From positions 5,769,001 to 5,833,000 of the forward strand of contig NC_092674.1 of the NCBI RefSeq assembly GCF_964355755.1: a stretch of 64,000 nucleotides of DNA. Reading direction: 5' to 3'. The notes beneath the pieces are model-generated. The model ran no database searches. It had not been told where the DNA came from and worked only from the letters and a program-made list of their open reading frames with translations. The position numbers and the translations under genes are program-made. This document shows, in pieces, positions 1 to 14,100 of the stretch. Every line of letters begins with the position of its first letter. Positions within the stretch are counted from its first letter, which is position 1. The DNA is from Antedon mediterranea (lineage: Eukaryota; Echinodermata; Crinoidea; Comatulida; Antedonidae).

Positions 1-940
1 ATCATATGGCAATACAATTACGGGCGTAGCGCATGTAACGCATGCGTACGCGCGCTTAAATTTTTCAAAATTTATTTTCGATAAAATAAGAGTACGTTTC
101 AGGCAATTTTAAGCCTTTACAAAATTGCCATGAGTGCGCAGATTTTTGCGCGCGCACTGCACGTTAAATGTTATTGCGCACTCTTTTTGCCCGATTTTTG
201 TTTCTTGACTTACTTTTCAACTCGAAATTACGTTATACGAGCACGTCAAAAGTGACAGGCTACGCACGTGTAAATTAAAAAAATATAACTGTTTTTAAAC
301 ATTTCAACATTTTTAAACATGTTCAGTAATTTCGGTCAGTTGGTAGGTTGGTCGGTAAACACTAAGCACGCGACTGCAGCCATCTATATGGCCTTGTTCT
401 TATTGACACAGTGTACAAAGACATGGAACAATTTTTCAGTAAAGTAAAACAATTGATTATAATTCCCAGCGCTTCCAAGATTGTTTCACTTAAAACTAAC
501 ACAATTTTATCAGCAACTTAAAATGTTAATAAATTTTCTACATTACTAAAAAGCGCCGTGTGCAACGTTATAATTTTCCGTCTCATAAAATCGGTAATAT
601 TTCACACAGGTTGGTCATCAACCCCTAGCAATTTGATGAATTGGGTACATTTTCGTATACATTAATCAGTATCTAAATATCATACAGTATGCATAATGAA
701 GTCAAAACCAATAGAAACTCAGAACATGACCTTGGGATTAGCATATTTCCCCTGTTTGTTTTTTCCCATGTATATGATGAGAGATTGACAAGGAATAATA
801 ACCTTTTTTTTTTAAATAGAACATTTTAGGAATTTTTCTAGGTTAATGTGACTAATGTAATAGACTTGGAATTCAAATGGAAAGAACATGAAAACAAGTA
901 TTTTTATTGTAAATTAGAATTATGAAGGAAGAAATTTGAT

Positions 941-1045
941 ATACCCAAATATAGTAGCGATACGACATGAACATGTATATATATTATTATATAGGCACAT
1001 CACATTTTTTTTCACATAAAGTTTGATAGTGTAAACAGAGCTTTA
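941..1045. mobile_element. MITE family A, truncated copy
   Basis: The right arm (CACATAAAGTTTGATAGTGT, then AAACAGAGCTTTA) and the centre (ATAGGCACATCACATTTTTT) match the fuller copy at 1777-1936. The left terminal arm is missing. Confidence 0.65.
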
Positions 1046-1776
1046 AGGTTTGTGCAGTTCAGAAATATCCCTCCCTACTCTTTTTTTTATTGATCATTCC
1101 GAGATCTACTAATTTATTTAAGTAATATATTTTTTACCTTGACCACTTCACTATTTATTACGAATGTAGCTTATGTGCCAGTGGGGTAGGTGCCACAGGG
1201 AGACAGAGGAAACCAGTTATTTTTTGCTGTCCATCTAAATTAAAGATCTAAGATGGTTGTTCTTACAGACAAATGTTGAAATCATACAAAGATTTATAGC
1301 ATACTATGCTGACCTCGCCTCACTGACCACAAAAAGGTCGGTCTTAGAGATTATCAAATTAATTAAATTAAAAGATTTCTACAGTATACTGGTAGCGCCT
1401 CCATAAAAGTTAAATAAAACCCCTTAAAGGCATGTTGTGTGCTTGGAATTATTTAAAAAAAATTTCTTTAGCTTCAAATTAAATTTTATAAATGTCATAA
1501 CTGTAGGAAAAGTGTTTATAGGAAATCTTAATAGGAATTTTTTTCTGTAATTTGAGATTTTGTTGTTTAAAATTGCTAATATTTTCAATCTTCTTAATGT
1601 GTAATATATTTGCAAATTGCATAATTGCAACAAAAACGTTGATAAGTTTCCATGATAAAATTCTTCACATTTTCAATCTTCTAAATGCAATGAAAATTTA
1701 CAATAAGTGTAAAAAATTGTTTTCTAGATGAAGTATTTTCTTGTATGTAAATCTCCTCACACAGCATAATTCAATT

Positions 1777-1936
1777 GCTCTATCTACACTATCAAACTAG
1801 TTTGATAAAAAAGTGTGATGTGCCTAAATATGGTAGTGATATTCGCAAATATATATATGACATCATCATCATGTCCATGTTTGGGCACATCACATTTTTT
1901 TTGTCACATAAAGTTTGATAGTGTAGACAGAGCTTT
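1777..1936. mobile_element. MITE family A, full palindromic copy
   Basis: Terminal inverted repeats GCTCTATCTACACTATCAAA and its near-complement (GTTTGATAGTGTAGACAGAG, then C) enclose about 115 bp in which AAAAAGTGTGATGTGCC is again mirrored by GGGCACATCACATTTTTT. The whole element folds back on itself and has no coding capacity. It is the reference copy for six relatives elsewhere in the window. Confidence 0.8.
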
Positions 1937-3410
1937 AGCAATATTTAAAACCTCACACGAGTGTGGAGGAGTTGAATAGAGTTGGATGATCACTGCAGCC
2001 ATAAGGCGGGTTATATGGTGTGCCATACGGCGTGTCATACCAACAGTCAAAGCATCAAAACATATGAATGGGACCTTATTGCCATATTATTTTTTACAAC
2101 AATAATTATTTTTTTCTAATATTAAAATTAATACCAGATGTGAAATAATAATTAATGTTTCGTTTATCAAAGTTGATGCATCTGTGAGACTGTTGTTCAG
2201 CGAAAATTTTTAATAAATCAATGTAACAAATTTGTAGATGTAGCAATATTAAAGCAAAGTAAGTTTCACACGTGCAGTTGTCATCATGAAAATATATTAC
2301 TAAAGTTGAGGTATGTACAAAATGGCCTTGAGAAACTTGTGTGTAAAATCACATTTAGTGTAAATAATAACAAAACTATAAAGAATCAAATTCTAATTTA
2401 GCTTGATGTCATTCCTATCATAAAAAAAAATGTTACAATTGCTCGTACTGAAATATAATTACTTAAACATTAAAACATCTTGAATTATAATTTCTTTAAT
2501 GGCCAGCATGTCTTGGTAACATTATTATGTTAAATTAATTACGTTTAAAAACAACTTACATTGCAATTGTAATTTAAAATACTTGCTGGATGAGCTAACA
2601 GGTATCAAACTGTGAAAAGCGAATGGAAGAAGAAGGGAGAGATTTTATACGACAGTTATTTGTAAAAAGATATATGAATATTATGATTTCTGCATCATTA
2701 CTACATACTGTATGTTCATAAACATAAGCTTATCAAAGACATTTTCAAAAGTTACTACTGTACACAAACATTGTTTTATGAACCTATTAACTTCATAATT
2801 TATGAATGAATTGGCTTTTTGTTTTATAACATTTTCAAAAGTTATTCAGACAAACTACAAGGTTCTCAAACACAGTTCTTTCACTGTACAATTTCACATA
2901 GTTGGACATTCCTTTACCATCTGTTAATATGTGAAGAAAGATTGGCAAAACTGGTGAGAGTAGGCCTTGACTCTAGCCTAAAAGACTTTTATTAGTATCT
3001 TTTCAACACTTGCTACTGATGGAATAATAAGTTCATTAGAGGAGGTTAAAAAGGTCCTTGGGGTCTAGAATATGTTTGTGAGAATGATGATGTGGTCATA
3101 AAATATGTGCTTTTTGTTTAATTAATCAATTATTAAGGCCATTAATATTTCCACATTTTGAACAGGATTTCAACATTTTTTAGGAAAGTAAGAAGAGTTT
3201 GGTTAAGCTTTGTTTTTTACATCACTCATCAGTACTTAGTAATTTTGTAGAAAAGCTAGAGAGACAAGCAAGAACAGCTTAGTTATAAAAAAAAGAAATC
3301 CAGAACAATTTAGATACCAGTATAAACTACTCGCTCTTTGTTTAGTAATCCCTCATAGTGATCATTAACATTTCAGTGTGTTTTTTTGTTTCTTTACACA
3401 TAGAAACTTT

Positions 3411-3490
3411 CATTCATTCATTCATTCATTCTTTATTTAGCCTTTAAAATCGAAATACATTTAAAACAAGGTAACAAAAACATCTTTACA
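3411..3490 (-). mobile_element. Probable 3' end of a non-LTR retrotransposon with (AATG)n tail
   Basis: On the minus strand the sequence reads GGCTAAATAAAG followed by at least four AATG units, the layout of CR1/LINE-type 3' termini (polyadenylation-like signal then short tandem tail). No reverse transcriptase remnant was recognised next to it. Confidence 0.4.
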
Positions 3491-5183
3491 ACTATAAATA
3501 AATGGACCTCTCTCTTATAGAAATTTATTACTTATTCCTAAAAGTTGCAAATACAATACTGTTACTTGTTATACTTAATAGACAACATTTTGAACAGTTT
3601 GTGGATGGAACACAAAATAAGTTCATAATTCATAAAACAACTGTTCTCCCTTCTCTTTGTTATAATGGTTTCTTTGCAGTGTGTTTTTTCTTTATTAGTA
3701 GTTAGGTCAAAGTGTAACAGAGCAGTACAAAGTTGACTACATATCAATTCTTTCTACAAATCAAAAGTGAACCATGATTCTACCAATAAGCAGTTATGTG
3801 CATAAATTGATAATGCAAATAATTATATATGACATGGTTTTAAGTTTACATTATTGAATAATATTTCTTAGTTTTGAATTATGTTTTATTGCAATTTTGT
3901 TATGATATTGTCAACAATTCACAGTAGGAAAGAGTTCCAAGACAATATTATAGAACATGGTTAAACAATAGACCTACAGTACATCTTGTAATTTATATGA
4001 AAACATGGTATAATCATGATCCTTTCTTTTAAAAAGTCTTAGAACAAATGTTAATGAAGAAAATACATTTAAAGAGATGCAACAATTGCAACTGAATAAA
4101 TAACTTGGTTGATCCCGCAACAAAGATTGCAATCATTCATCAAATACATGTTGTCAAAGTAACATCACAGTTTCTGCTTCTAATTAATTTGTCTATCAAC
4201 AAATTTTAATTAATCAATTATCATCCAGGTGTTTTGACAGAACTAAGACAAAGGTTATCATAGAATAAAGAACTGTCCACCAATTGTTTTAACAGTATAT
4301 CATTGTTGAAAGATAAACACTATATAAATTGGTATATCTGCTAATTAACATCTCCACAAATAAAACACTAGGGACAGAAGTGTTCAGGATACTGTCAACA
4401 GTGGATTTAAATCACCAATTATAAGATGACTAGTTGTTGAATGCATTGGTAGTGTCACCATCAGAACAAGTTTGACACAGACCTAGTATTAGTGTTAACT
4501 ACTGTACTGCAGTTAATGTTGCTTGAATACCAAGACAAAACCTGTTTTTGAACCAAAAATTTGACTACATAAATGTTTGTCCTCCTTGTCAACTAATCCC
4601 CTCTCTAACCTACAGTACACCAATTTGGTTACAGTATAATATATTATAAATTAATTTATGAATTTTCAGTACTGTATATTACTAGGTAGATTGGAGTTTC
4701 TCCATTTCTGTCAAATTTATAATGATATTTTAATAAATGATATATACTAAAACATGGTTAAATATCACCAAAATATCACTAAACTGTCCACCTTGGTTCA
4801 AATTAATGTCCAGTTTGGTTCAAATTAATATAATGTAATATTCCCTTGAAGGTTATCTTATAGTATCTAAGGACACATATTAAAGATTAATAATCAAATT
4901 ATTGTCATGAATACATTGATCTATTTCATGTAATTTTGTAAGCTGCAATCAAATTCTATTGTCGAAAAAACCCCCAAGGGTTGGGGCTAATCTTCCTGCA
5001 GTCTGCAGTGAGTCATAGTAAATATAAATCCTATCTCAATCTTATTTCACATTCAAAAATGCTACACTGTTATGCAAATTTCAATGAGATAATAACTACA
5101 TATTTATTTACTTTATGCCTGTTTATACAGCTTGGAATATGAATTATGTTTTATTATTTAATAAAATGTTCTTGTTTATTTAG

Positions 5184-8100
5184 AAACAAGTTAGGCATCA
5201 TTCAAATAGGGAGGACCAATCAGAGAGCGGAAGGAGTAGCGGATCTAGCCTAACGCTAACAGAAACAGAAATGGAAGATGGGTTTTCAGGAGGTATGTTT
5301 TATTCATAATGTGTTAACTTTACATATTTATGTCCATAGAACAATGAGACTTTACAATAAATAGCAGGGAATAGCCGATTATTAATTTTTTAAATCAAGG
5401 ATTACTTTTGGGCGTACAAAGCGGAAAAATCTAGCAAAGTATTAAAAAATAATCAATTGCCGGAAAAATACTTTAATAAGTACCAATAATGATCGGTAGT
5501 TCATTTTGAAAACATAAAAACAGATGCTAGGAAAAAGAAACACAAAATCAGCCAAGATTAAAGAGAACCTCCTGATCGGAAATCAAATGTTTTTCATTAA
5601 ATACAAAGACATCCAATGATTTAAAATTTTTTTTTTTCATCTTTGTTTATAACCTTTTTCTGTGCATAAAGTTTGTTTTTAATTGAGGTGATTATTCAAC
5701 ATCTGTGTATAGATAAATCTATGGCCAAAAAAAGTGAGGAATTTTCTATAACATGAAATTGTGCGTTTTTCTTTCAAAGACAGTTATACCATAAATAATG
5801 CGAAATTCTAATCTCAATGAAATGTTGAATTTAATGTTTTTCTTCACTTAAAATATTTACAAATTATTTATACACCACAAATATTATGCACATGAAAGCT
5901 TTTGAGAATTTCCAAATGGTTGTATTTAAATAATTAATCGTAAAGTAACAGAACAAAGAATGTCTTTGTCTACAAGCAATAACATTTTTAATGTTTTTGA
6001 ACTTGTTTGAAAGTTATATATTTCACTATAAAATTTTATTTTATAAGTGAACATTAAATAAAGTACATAGACTTTTATAAAATAACTAGAGCTCTATTCA
6101 GCATTGTTAAAAGCTATTATTTATATGTTACTAAATACAATTGAACATAGGAAGGTGATTAGACTTATTCTTACTTACTTTATTAGTTACTGCAGTAATA
6201 GTAGATTTCTGCAGTAACTTCTAGGAGGAATTGGTAAAATAGAACATACGGTACTGTTGATTTTGATAGATCATTAGAAAATGTTCTGTGTTAGTTACTG
6301 CAGTAATAATAGTTTGCTGCAGTAACTTCTAGGAAGAATTGTTAAAATAGAATACTGTTAATAGATCATTCGGCATTCATCATGTTATTAAATACAGTTG
6401 AACATAGGAAGGATATTAGACTTATTCTTTACTTTATTAGTTACTGCAGTAATAGTAGATTTCTGCAGTAACTTCTAGGAGGAATTGGTAAAATAGAACA
6501 TACGGTACTGTTGATTTTGATAGATCATTAGAAAATGTTCTGTGTTAGTTACTGCAGTAATAATAGTTTGTACAGTAACTTCTAGGAAGAATTGTTAAAA
6601 TAGAATACTGTTGATAGATCATTCATCATGTTCTCTGTTAATTACTGCAGTAATATATAGCTTATAAATAATAAAAATACAAATTTGCTGCAGTAACTCC
6701 TATCTATACTCCTATAACACTTCTGCTCAGCGATTCTTTGTAATAATTAACATTCCTTCATGGACATTCTGATCCGCTTAAAACTTTTAGAACGGCATTT
6801 ACGCCGAGGCTGTCTACGTGAAAATATTCAATAAGCGACCATTAAGACATAAATATAAATATTTCAAATTCTTATCGTAATTTATAATAATTTAGTTTTA
6901 TTATTAATATTGTAATCATTTTACGGCAGATCAAAAAATAAAACCTAATATCTTTGTAGTTTGTTGCCGTAAAATAATTGGTACTACATTACATTAATGT
7001 TTTTGATGTAAAATTTATTATTTGATTTTTTTTCAATGTATATTAAAACTTTAATGTCATTCCATTTTGTTATTTATTACTAATAAGAAATATTGCTAGC
7101 TATTTATATTTTTTGACAAGCATAAAATGTTTTTTTTTAATACCTGGTATATTCTAGTATTTCGCTATTATACTATTTGAATATAGAATGATTTCAAAAC
7201 ATTAATTTCATATTTCACAATTTGCAGTATCAAATGGGTACACTACAGTACTCCGTAGGCAAAAGTAATTTTCCTAAGTGCAATTTCTGTATTTTTTTGG
7301 TGGACAATCTAATACACATGCTAAATGATAAATGTTTTGTTTGTTTTACTTCGATATACTACAGGTGTGCCCTCAACTATGAATTCCAGGCATTCGTTAG
7401 GACGTCAACACATGATGCGCCCTAACATCATAGCCGACAGGTCCGCGTCAAGTCTTATATCAAGTGGGAGGTCGGCACCAGGAACGCTGTCAAATGTTAG
7501 GTCAAGTCACAGTACGATTTCTAGTACGGAGGCAGCACATGCAGAAGAAAATATGTTTCAAATGAAACAAATGTCGAATACGATGCCACAAAATAACTTT
7601 ATTCAAAATCAAGGTGGGATATTATATAGACTTGATTCACAAACAACCACTATAGTAACATCTCATTCAAAGGATCACTTTAGGTCAATGCTTTATAGCG
7701 ACATTGTTTCAACAATGAAACAATTCTGGTACTGTAGCAGATACTACAGTAATACCAGTGCGAATATCAAAGAGTAACCTTCAGGGGCAAAACCAAAATT
7801 TGTTTAACATCGAGAGCTAACATTTAATACTGATAGTCGGTCAACATTAAATATCAAAAAGTAGTAAATAAGTAGTAGTAATTTCAGGTAAAAAGTAAGA
7901 GAGAATATTTCTAGTGCTCTCTTGGATCCGCCCCTGACCTTTGCATTTGAATGGCTTATTTTGAAACAATGAGTGTAGCAATATGGTACACCATCATTTT
8001 CTTCAATGTAAAATAGTAATTCTTCACCATTGAAAATGTTTGTCTATTAGCATTGAATGAAGTCTTGTATCATAATAATATTAATGATAATTATTATGAA

Positions 8101-11100
8101 TATGATTATGTATAGCCAGTATAATAACATAATACTGATAAGATAATGAATTATTGAAGTAGTGCGCAGAGTTGTCTTTCCATGATTACGTTTGACAGAA
8201 GATGCTTTTAGTGGTATTATATAAGCTTCAATCATTTCTTTCAAAATCTCTCACGAGGATTTCTCCCTTTATAGAAATTTCAAGGTCGTAATTTCATTTA
8301 TTTCTTTGAAGATGTTGTTATTAATATGTTAATGTTTAGTGAAATCTCTAGTCACATTATTTTAATATTGATCAATTCAATTCACACGTTTTCAATCTAA
8401 TAACTTTGCGTGCAAACTGACTTGAATTTTTCTCGCATTATTCTCATCTGTTATTCTTGGTGTTGAAGTGTTCTTTCTTTCGTTTGCAGCACTTCCTAGT
8501 ATACCCGTCGACGGAAAACAAAATTTTCATCCAAGACAAGATGTAATGAACTTGAATTATCCGCAGCCAGGGCCGAACCCAATGTTCAACAGTAACAACT
8601 CCCTTAGCAACTCAAGACAGACAAGGTACGTCTTTTTATATTTAGTAACAGAGCTAACATTTAAGATTAACAGCATAGGCAAAGCTAAAAATTGTGCAAT
8701 TACTGTACAAATCCAGGCCTAAATCATTAACCCTTTCAATAGTATCAAGTCAAATTTAATAGCTAAAGTTAGTAATAGTAAGCCTAGGCCCCTCTCCTAT
8801 TTTGTAGCTGGTATCATTTGAAGCCCAAGCACCAGTATCCAGATCAAACCCAAGTTTAGCTGCATCAACTTCCTCTGTAATTTTAGCTATACACTCATAA
8901 GTCTACAATATTAAGCCTAGCTCAAATATCGCAATTATTTTTCGTAAGAATCTTCTCAAAGATAATCCACAAACGCTAATGACTGTAATGATACGTTTGT
9001 CTTGCCGCTTGTTGTTTGGTAATGGTCATAGAATTCTCATTCATAGTTTAAGTTTGGCGTATATTCTACTGTTAAGTTCTGTTAAATGTTCGTAGTTAAT
9101 GGCTCAATTTCTACAAGGCATTTTTAAATATCAAGTTGTCTGAATGCGCTAGGAATAAAATCTGAAAATAAAGTGACGATTTTGTAAGAACCGGTAATCG
9201 GAATGACAATTGTGTTTGAAATCGAATCCTTTGGTTTATGAGATAGTTGTATAGTATTTCAATCTCTAATTTCCAATCTCTGTAAAACAAGAATTTATGA
9301 ATGATGATGCAACATGAAAAACATAATCACGTCATGTTATATAATTGTTTAATGCAGACCAAGGTTGGTTTAAAGTATAAAGTTTACATTTTTTGTAAAA
9401 TGAAATACAAAATTTAGCAAAGAAAATGTTAATTTATAACATTTTAAATTTCTAAAAATGTTCAACCTTTAGATTTGGTATTAGAAAACATGGAAGTGTC
9501 TATTTAATAAAGATGGACACTATTTTCCATAAACACTTCCAAAACATATGACTTCTACTTAGACAAAGAATGTAACTGATTTATTTGAAACGCAGCATAA
9601 ATGCACACTAATTTAACCTGTATAGAAAAATATGTTTTTATATACAGTAATATCTTTCCTGCATATCTAGCAAGGCACCTTTAGGCAACTGTTGCAGATT
9701 GTGGAATGACGTTACCGGGTCTTCAAAAGGGTCAGAACGCTCTTTTGTTTAGCCTAGGAAAAAATCAATACATTTTTTTCATACACATAAAATGTCAACT
9801 AGTGCCGGTAGTGCAATTCCATCTACTGGCCTCATTTTGTATTAGAAAGGAATATTCAGCTTCTTTATATTTACTGAATGTGTAGGATTAAGAGGGAGTG
9901 TGTAAGGTGAATTGAACAGCCACTGTCTTTGTCAAATGTGTATGTGAATTAAAGTTTTTCAATAAAACAGGTGTCACACATTTTATGCAAATCCTCATGT
10001 AATTTATTTATCTTGACAAAATGTTTTGTTAAGTCAGGTTTTTTGTTAAATTAACGATTGTTAGAATAGAGGTGTGTCACATAGAATAATGAATTTTTTG
10101 TGTTAGTTGCATGGAGAATACTTTTAAGATTTACATTTTCATTTTTTTTAAATAAAGGCAGTTCCATCCATTCAACTCACTAAATATTCTCCCTATTTAA
10201 CTCATGAAATATTCTTGTCTGAGCAATAATATTTCTTATTAATAATGATTATTAATTTTATACCACACTTACTACAATAGGTACATCCTTTATAGCATAA
10301 TAAATAATTCAACAAAATTATCTACATTGTTATTATTTCCGTACCATAGATATCACTATTAATAACACTAGCAATATAGTAATAACATGGCAAATAGTTT
10401 AAATATAGATTATTGATTATTTTCTTAGCACGATAAAATGTATATATAATTACAATATCCGTGGAAATACGTTGTGCAATATAATGAGAAACAAATTATC
10501 TATTGCATCGCGTACTGCGTTTCATACTTAACACCTTTTATGTCACAGGAGCGATGATTAATGTTATCATCGGAAGCTGTATTTTGCGTGACGATTTTCA
10601 AGGAAAGTTTACATATGAACGAATTTGTTATTTTAATTTTTATATTGTTTTACAGTCCAGTTAAGATTTTTAACTTGTTTATTTTTTATCAAAAATTTTG
10701 TTATTTTAATTATTATGTTATCAATATTGATCAATAAAATCATATAGTTTGCATGCAATCATAGTCTATAATCATCAATATCAAATTACTTTGTTAAAAT
10801 AAAATTGAGAGAAGAACTAAAATCTCCTGGAAATTTCTATAAAATAATGTTCATATTGTTCCATTCACAGTATTTCAAGACACATGTACGAGTTCCCACC
10901 AAATACTCCGACGGCAGCCGTCCCCCTTCCCCATTTTACTCCAGTTCGCAATGACAACAGACCAAAGAACACAAAATTTGCACATCCTAAGTACAGAAGA
11001 ATAAAAAGCAAGTACTCATGCTGGGACCACTGCTCATGGAAGTGTATGGCTCTTGTGTTACTTATTATGGTGTGTGCGCTTATAACAGCTCTTATTTGTT

Positions 11101-11106
11101 TAACAG
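5184..11106 (+). CDS. tenm: Teneurin intracellular domain and transmembrane helix (4 exons)
   Basis: Exons 5184-5292, 7365-7613, 8490-8625 and 10871-11106 encode residues 1-243 of the visible protein. The first carries an acidic Ser/Thr-rich stretch (SSGSSLTLTETEMED) matching the SALTLTDSDNE region of vertebrate teneurin cytoplasmic tails. The second and third are low-complexity and rich in Ser, Asn and Pro. The fourth ends in a basic and cysteine-rich approach (KYSCWDHCSWKC) followed by a hydrophobic helix coded by about 11046-11102 (MALVLLIMVCALITALICL), placed as in vertebrate family members. The donor at 7614 (GTGGGA) is weak, but phase requires it. Confidence 0.9.
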
Positions 11107-14100
11107 GTAAAGTTAACTACAATTTATTTTCTATCATGATTACATCACAGCTGTTGAAATTACCGAAAACGGTGCTTCTGTAGCCTAAAAATGTGTACAC
11201 AGAAATGTCATTTTTACTACATTAGTTACACCTAGATATCTCTTATATCTGAAACGTCATCTAAATTTATATTCTTTTATCATACATTGATGTATACGTT
11301 TTGCTTAATAACAGGTTTTATTTTTTCATGAGTAATTTTCAAAAACGAAGAAATACAAAAAAACACATCATGCTATCCTTAAAATGCACATTCATGTTTT
11401 TATAGAATCCTATCATTAATGGTTGTATCTACATGACTGTCATGGCAGATTGCTAAGTATTGAAAAAATACATCACTACCAAATTTGACATTTAAAATCG
11501 TAGTAAGCACTACATTCTGAAATATTAAACAGAATTCCCGAAAGATTTCGGCTTAGAATAAATAAACAAAAATATTTTCAAAAATCAAGATTTCTATTTC
11601 TCTGTGACATTCATGAAAGTGTGAAAATCAAATAAATTAAATAATTTATATTTTGATGGATTTAGTTATAATTAATTAAATATACAGTACTGTATTTATG
11701 CTACTTTCTGCATAGTGTTGGCTATTCTCATGTGGTATCTCATCTCTTATATGTAGGGCACTTAGCCTATGTTGTAGATGGCAGTTCAATTTAATATTGT
11801 TAAAAAGAGAAATATACATGGCTTTTAAATTGAAATGCCGACTGGATTAACAACATAGGGACTTAGCAAGTCTAGTAGGGCATCCACCAAAACCATTTTA
11901 TGCTGTTATATACAGTATTACATCTCATGTTAGGCAAGACTGTAGCCAAGGCAGGTTTGAGGAGAAACCCCATTTTTGGTTAAGTGCATTTTCAAACTAG
12001 AGACAGGCAACATATGTGATAGTAAATCGGCCTCACAACAATCGTTGCCACTTGTATGTGAAAAAAAACTCACCTGTTAAATTCTTTACTAAGTTGGATT
12101 CCTATTCTAAATGTGAAATTCAAACACCTGATTTGTCAATACCAAATTACCATTATAAACAAACTACAATTCGATTCTAATCACAAATTCTCAGAGCTTT
12201 TTCATAATATGAACACAGGCATTCTAAGAAAGGTCCAGAACCTCTATTAGCACCAATACTATAACATGAGAACTCATGTTATTCTCATTGCTATACCAAC
12301 ACACTATCCCGATGGTACTATTAACACAGAAGGTTTATACATTAGATTTCAGGCTAACCATTACTACGATCATTTTCAACTCATTTGCATTACATCACGT
12401 AGATTGGAGAAAAATTACATAATGTTAATCAAAGACTACCAATTATGTGAAAATATATCAAATATGCGTCAAAGAATAATTTTAAAATGGATTTATCTAA
12501 AAGAAGAATCACCAGATTAATCATTTCAGTTTGTTTAAAATTTCATTTTGTTCTGCCTAAGGAAAAAATGTTTTATGTGTTTTACCTAATTTGTGCATAT
12601 TTTTTTTTTTTGGTTCTTTACAGCGGTGAAACTCTTTCAACAGGAGACTCATCCTGTTATATCAGTAGGAACAAAAACAGAGAATCCCGGCTATTTCACC
12701 CCAGAAGAAGGCCCAACAAAATTACCTGGTGAGAACTAAAATAAAAATAGTTAAAAGTTCAATAATAGTTTAAAGTTTGATATGAGATAAGTGTTAATAA
12801 TGTCGTTTTTATTCTAATTTGGTACAAAAGTTTCTGAGATGGGTAAAAAATGTCTGCTCCCCAAATATCATTTGCTCTGAAGAGAAAAATTGTTCTAAGA
12901 AAAAATGTTGTTTATGTTTGATTTTGATCAAGATTTTGAAAAGAAAATTTGTAAGAACCATTTTATATTTAATTTTCAGATTCAACTTCATTACCTTTGG
13001 TAGTGGAACAAATACCGCTTGGCGCACATCTTAAAAGAACTGTCCAATCAGGGGACTTTTTACAAATCATTATGCAAATTAATGACGCTAAATATGTCCA
13101 ATTGAACCTTACTGTCGGACATCATGCGTTTCTGGCAGTGTATGGACGAAGGGGTGGACCACCAACGCATACTGTGTATGATTTTGTTGAAGTGCATTCT
13201 GGAAGGAGCTACCCACAGGATCGGAGTAGGCGACATGCGTTCAGGAATAGTGCAATTTTTGGGAGGACTGCTAGCCACCATCATCAAGTAGACAACAACA
13301 AAAGACATGGAGGGAAATCTTTAGCTGTAAGGCAAGAAAGATCAATGTCAACTAAAACCATCTTTTCTTTTGTTCAATTTATGGAAGAAGGATCGTGGTA
13401 TATTGGAATATTTAATGATGGGAAAAGGACAGAAGATGTTAAGTTTATTGCTGGTATAAAAGGTTAACAAAATTTGTTTTTCTCCTTGAAGTCAAAGCAA
13501 ATAGATAATAAGTTATTAAATTTATTAATACAACAACAACAAAAGTAACTCTATAACAATTCTTCTAGTTCTTGGCTAGGCCCCAGACATTAAAATAAAT
13601 TAACTGCATCTGGCTTGCATATTGTAATGATTTTCTCATAAAACAAATTTAAAATGTAAAAGATTTTTAAAAACTGTTTTAACTAATGCAATTTAAAAAC
13701 GTTATTAGGTGACGGTGGTATACCTTGTCTGAACGACTGCAGTGGCAATGGACAATGCGTTGATGGACAGTGCAAGTGTTATCCAACATTTACAGGGGAA
13801 GATTGCTCCAAAGGTGGGTACCTATATGGCAATGCCTTATTATTTACAGGGGCTAGCTTTGTTTTTGGCTTGGCAATTTCAAGCATCTGCAATGCCTTCT
13901 CTTGGTAGTCAACTTTTTTATCTTGTTTTTATAAACTATTTCTAAAAATAACAAATTATAACCAAATTTATATTTTGTTTTTTTATTTGATGCTTCTCTT
14001 TGTTTTCTAACTCTCTGTTTGATTGTTGTTATGGAATCGTGCACTTTATTAACATTACAAAAACTGATCCAATTTGGAAAATGTCAACAGCCTAGTCACA

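Larger units (their letters stand above)
1..5183. other. Upstream region or 5' intron of teneurin, no exon recognised
   Basis: AT-rich non-coding sequence. The first 260 bases are locally CpG-rich (GCGCGCGC-type runs near 50 and 155), unlike the rest. There are two MITE-family copies (about 941-1045 and 1777-1936) and a probable LINE 3' end (about 3411-3490). Short open frames here are low-complexity and have no recognisable product. The missing teneurin N-terminal exon could lie here but I could not identify it. Confidence 0.6.
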
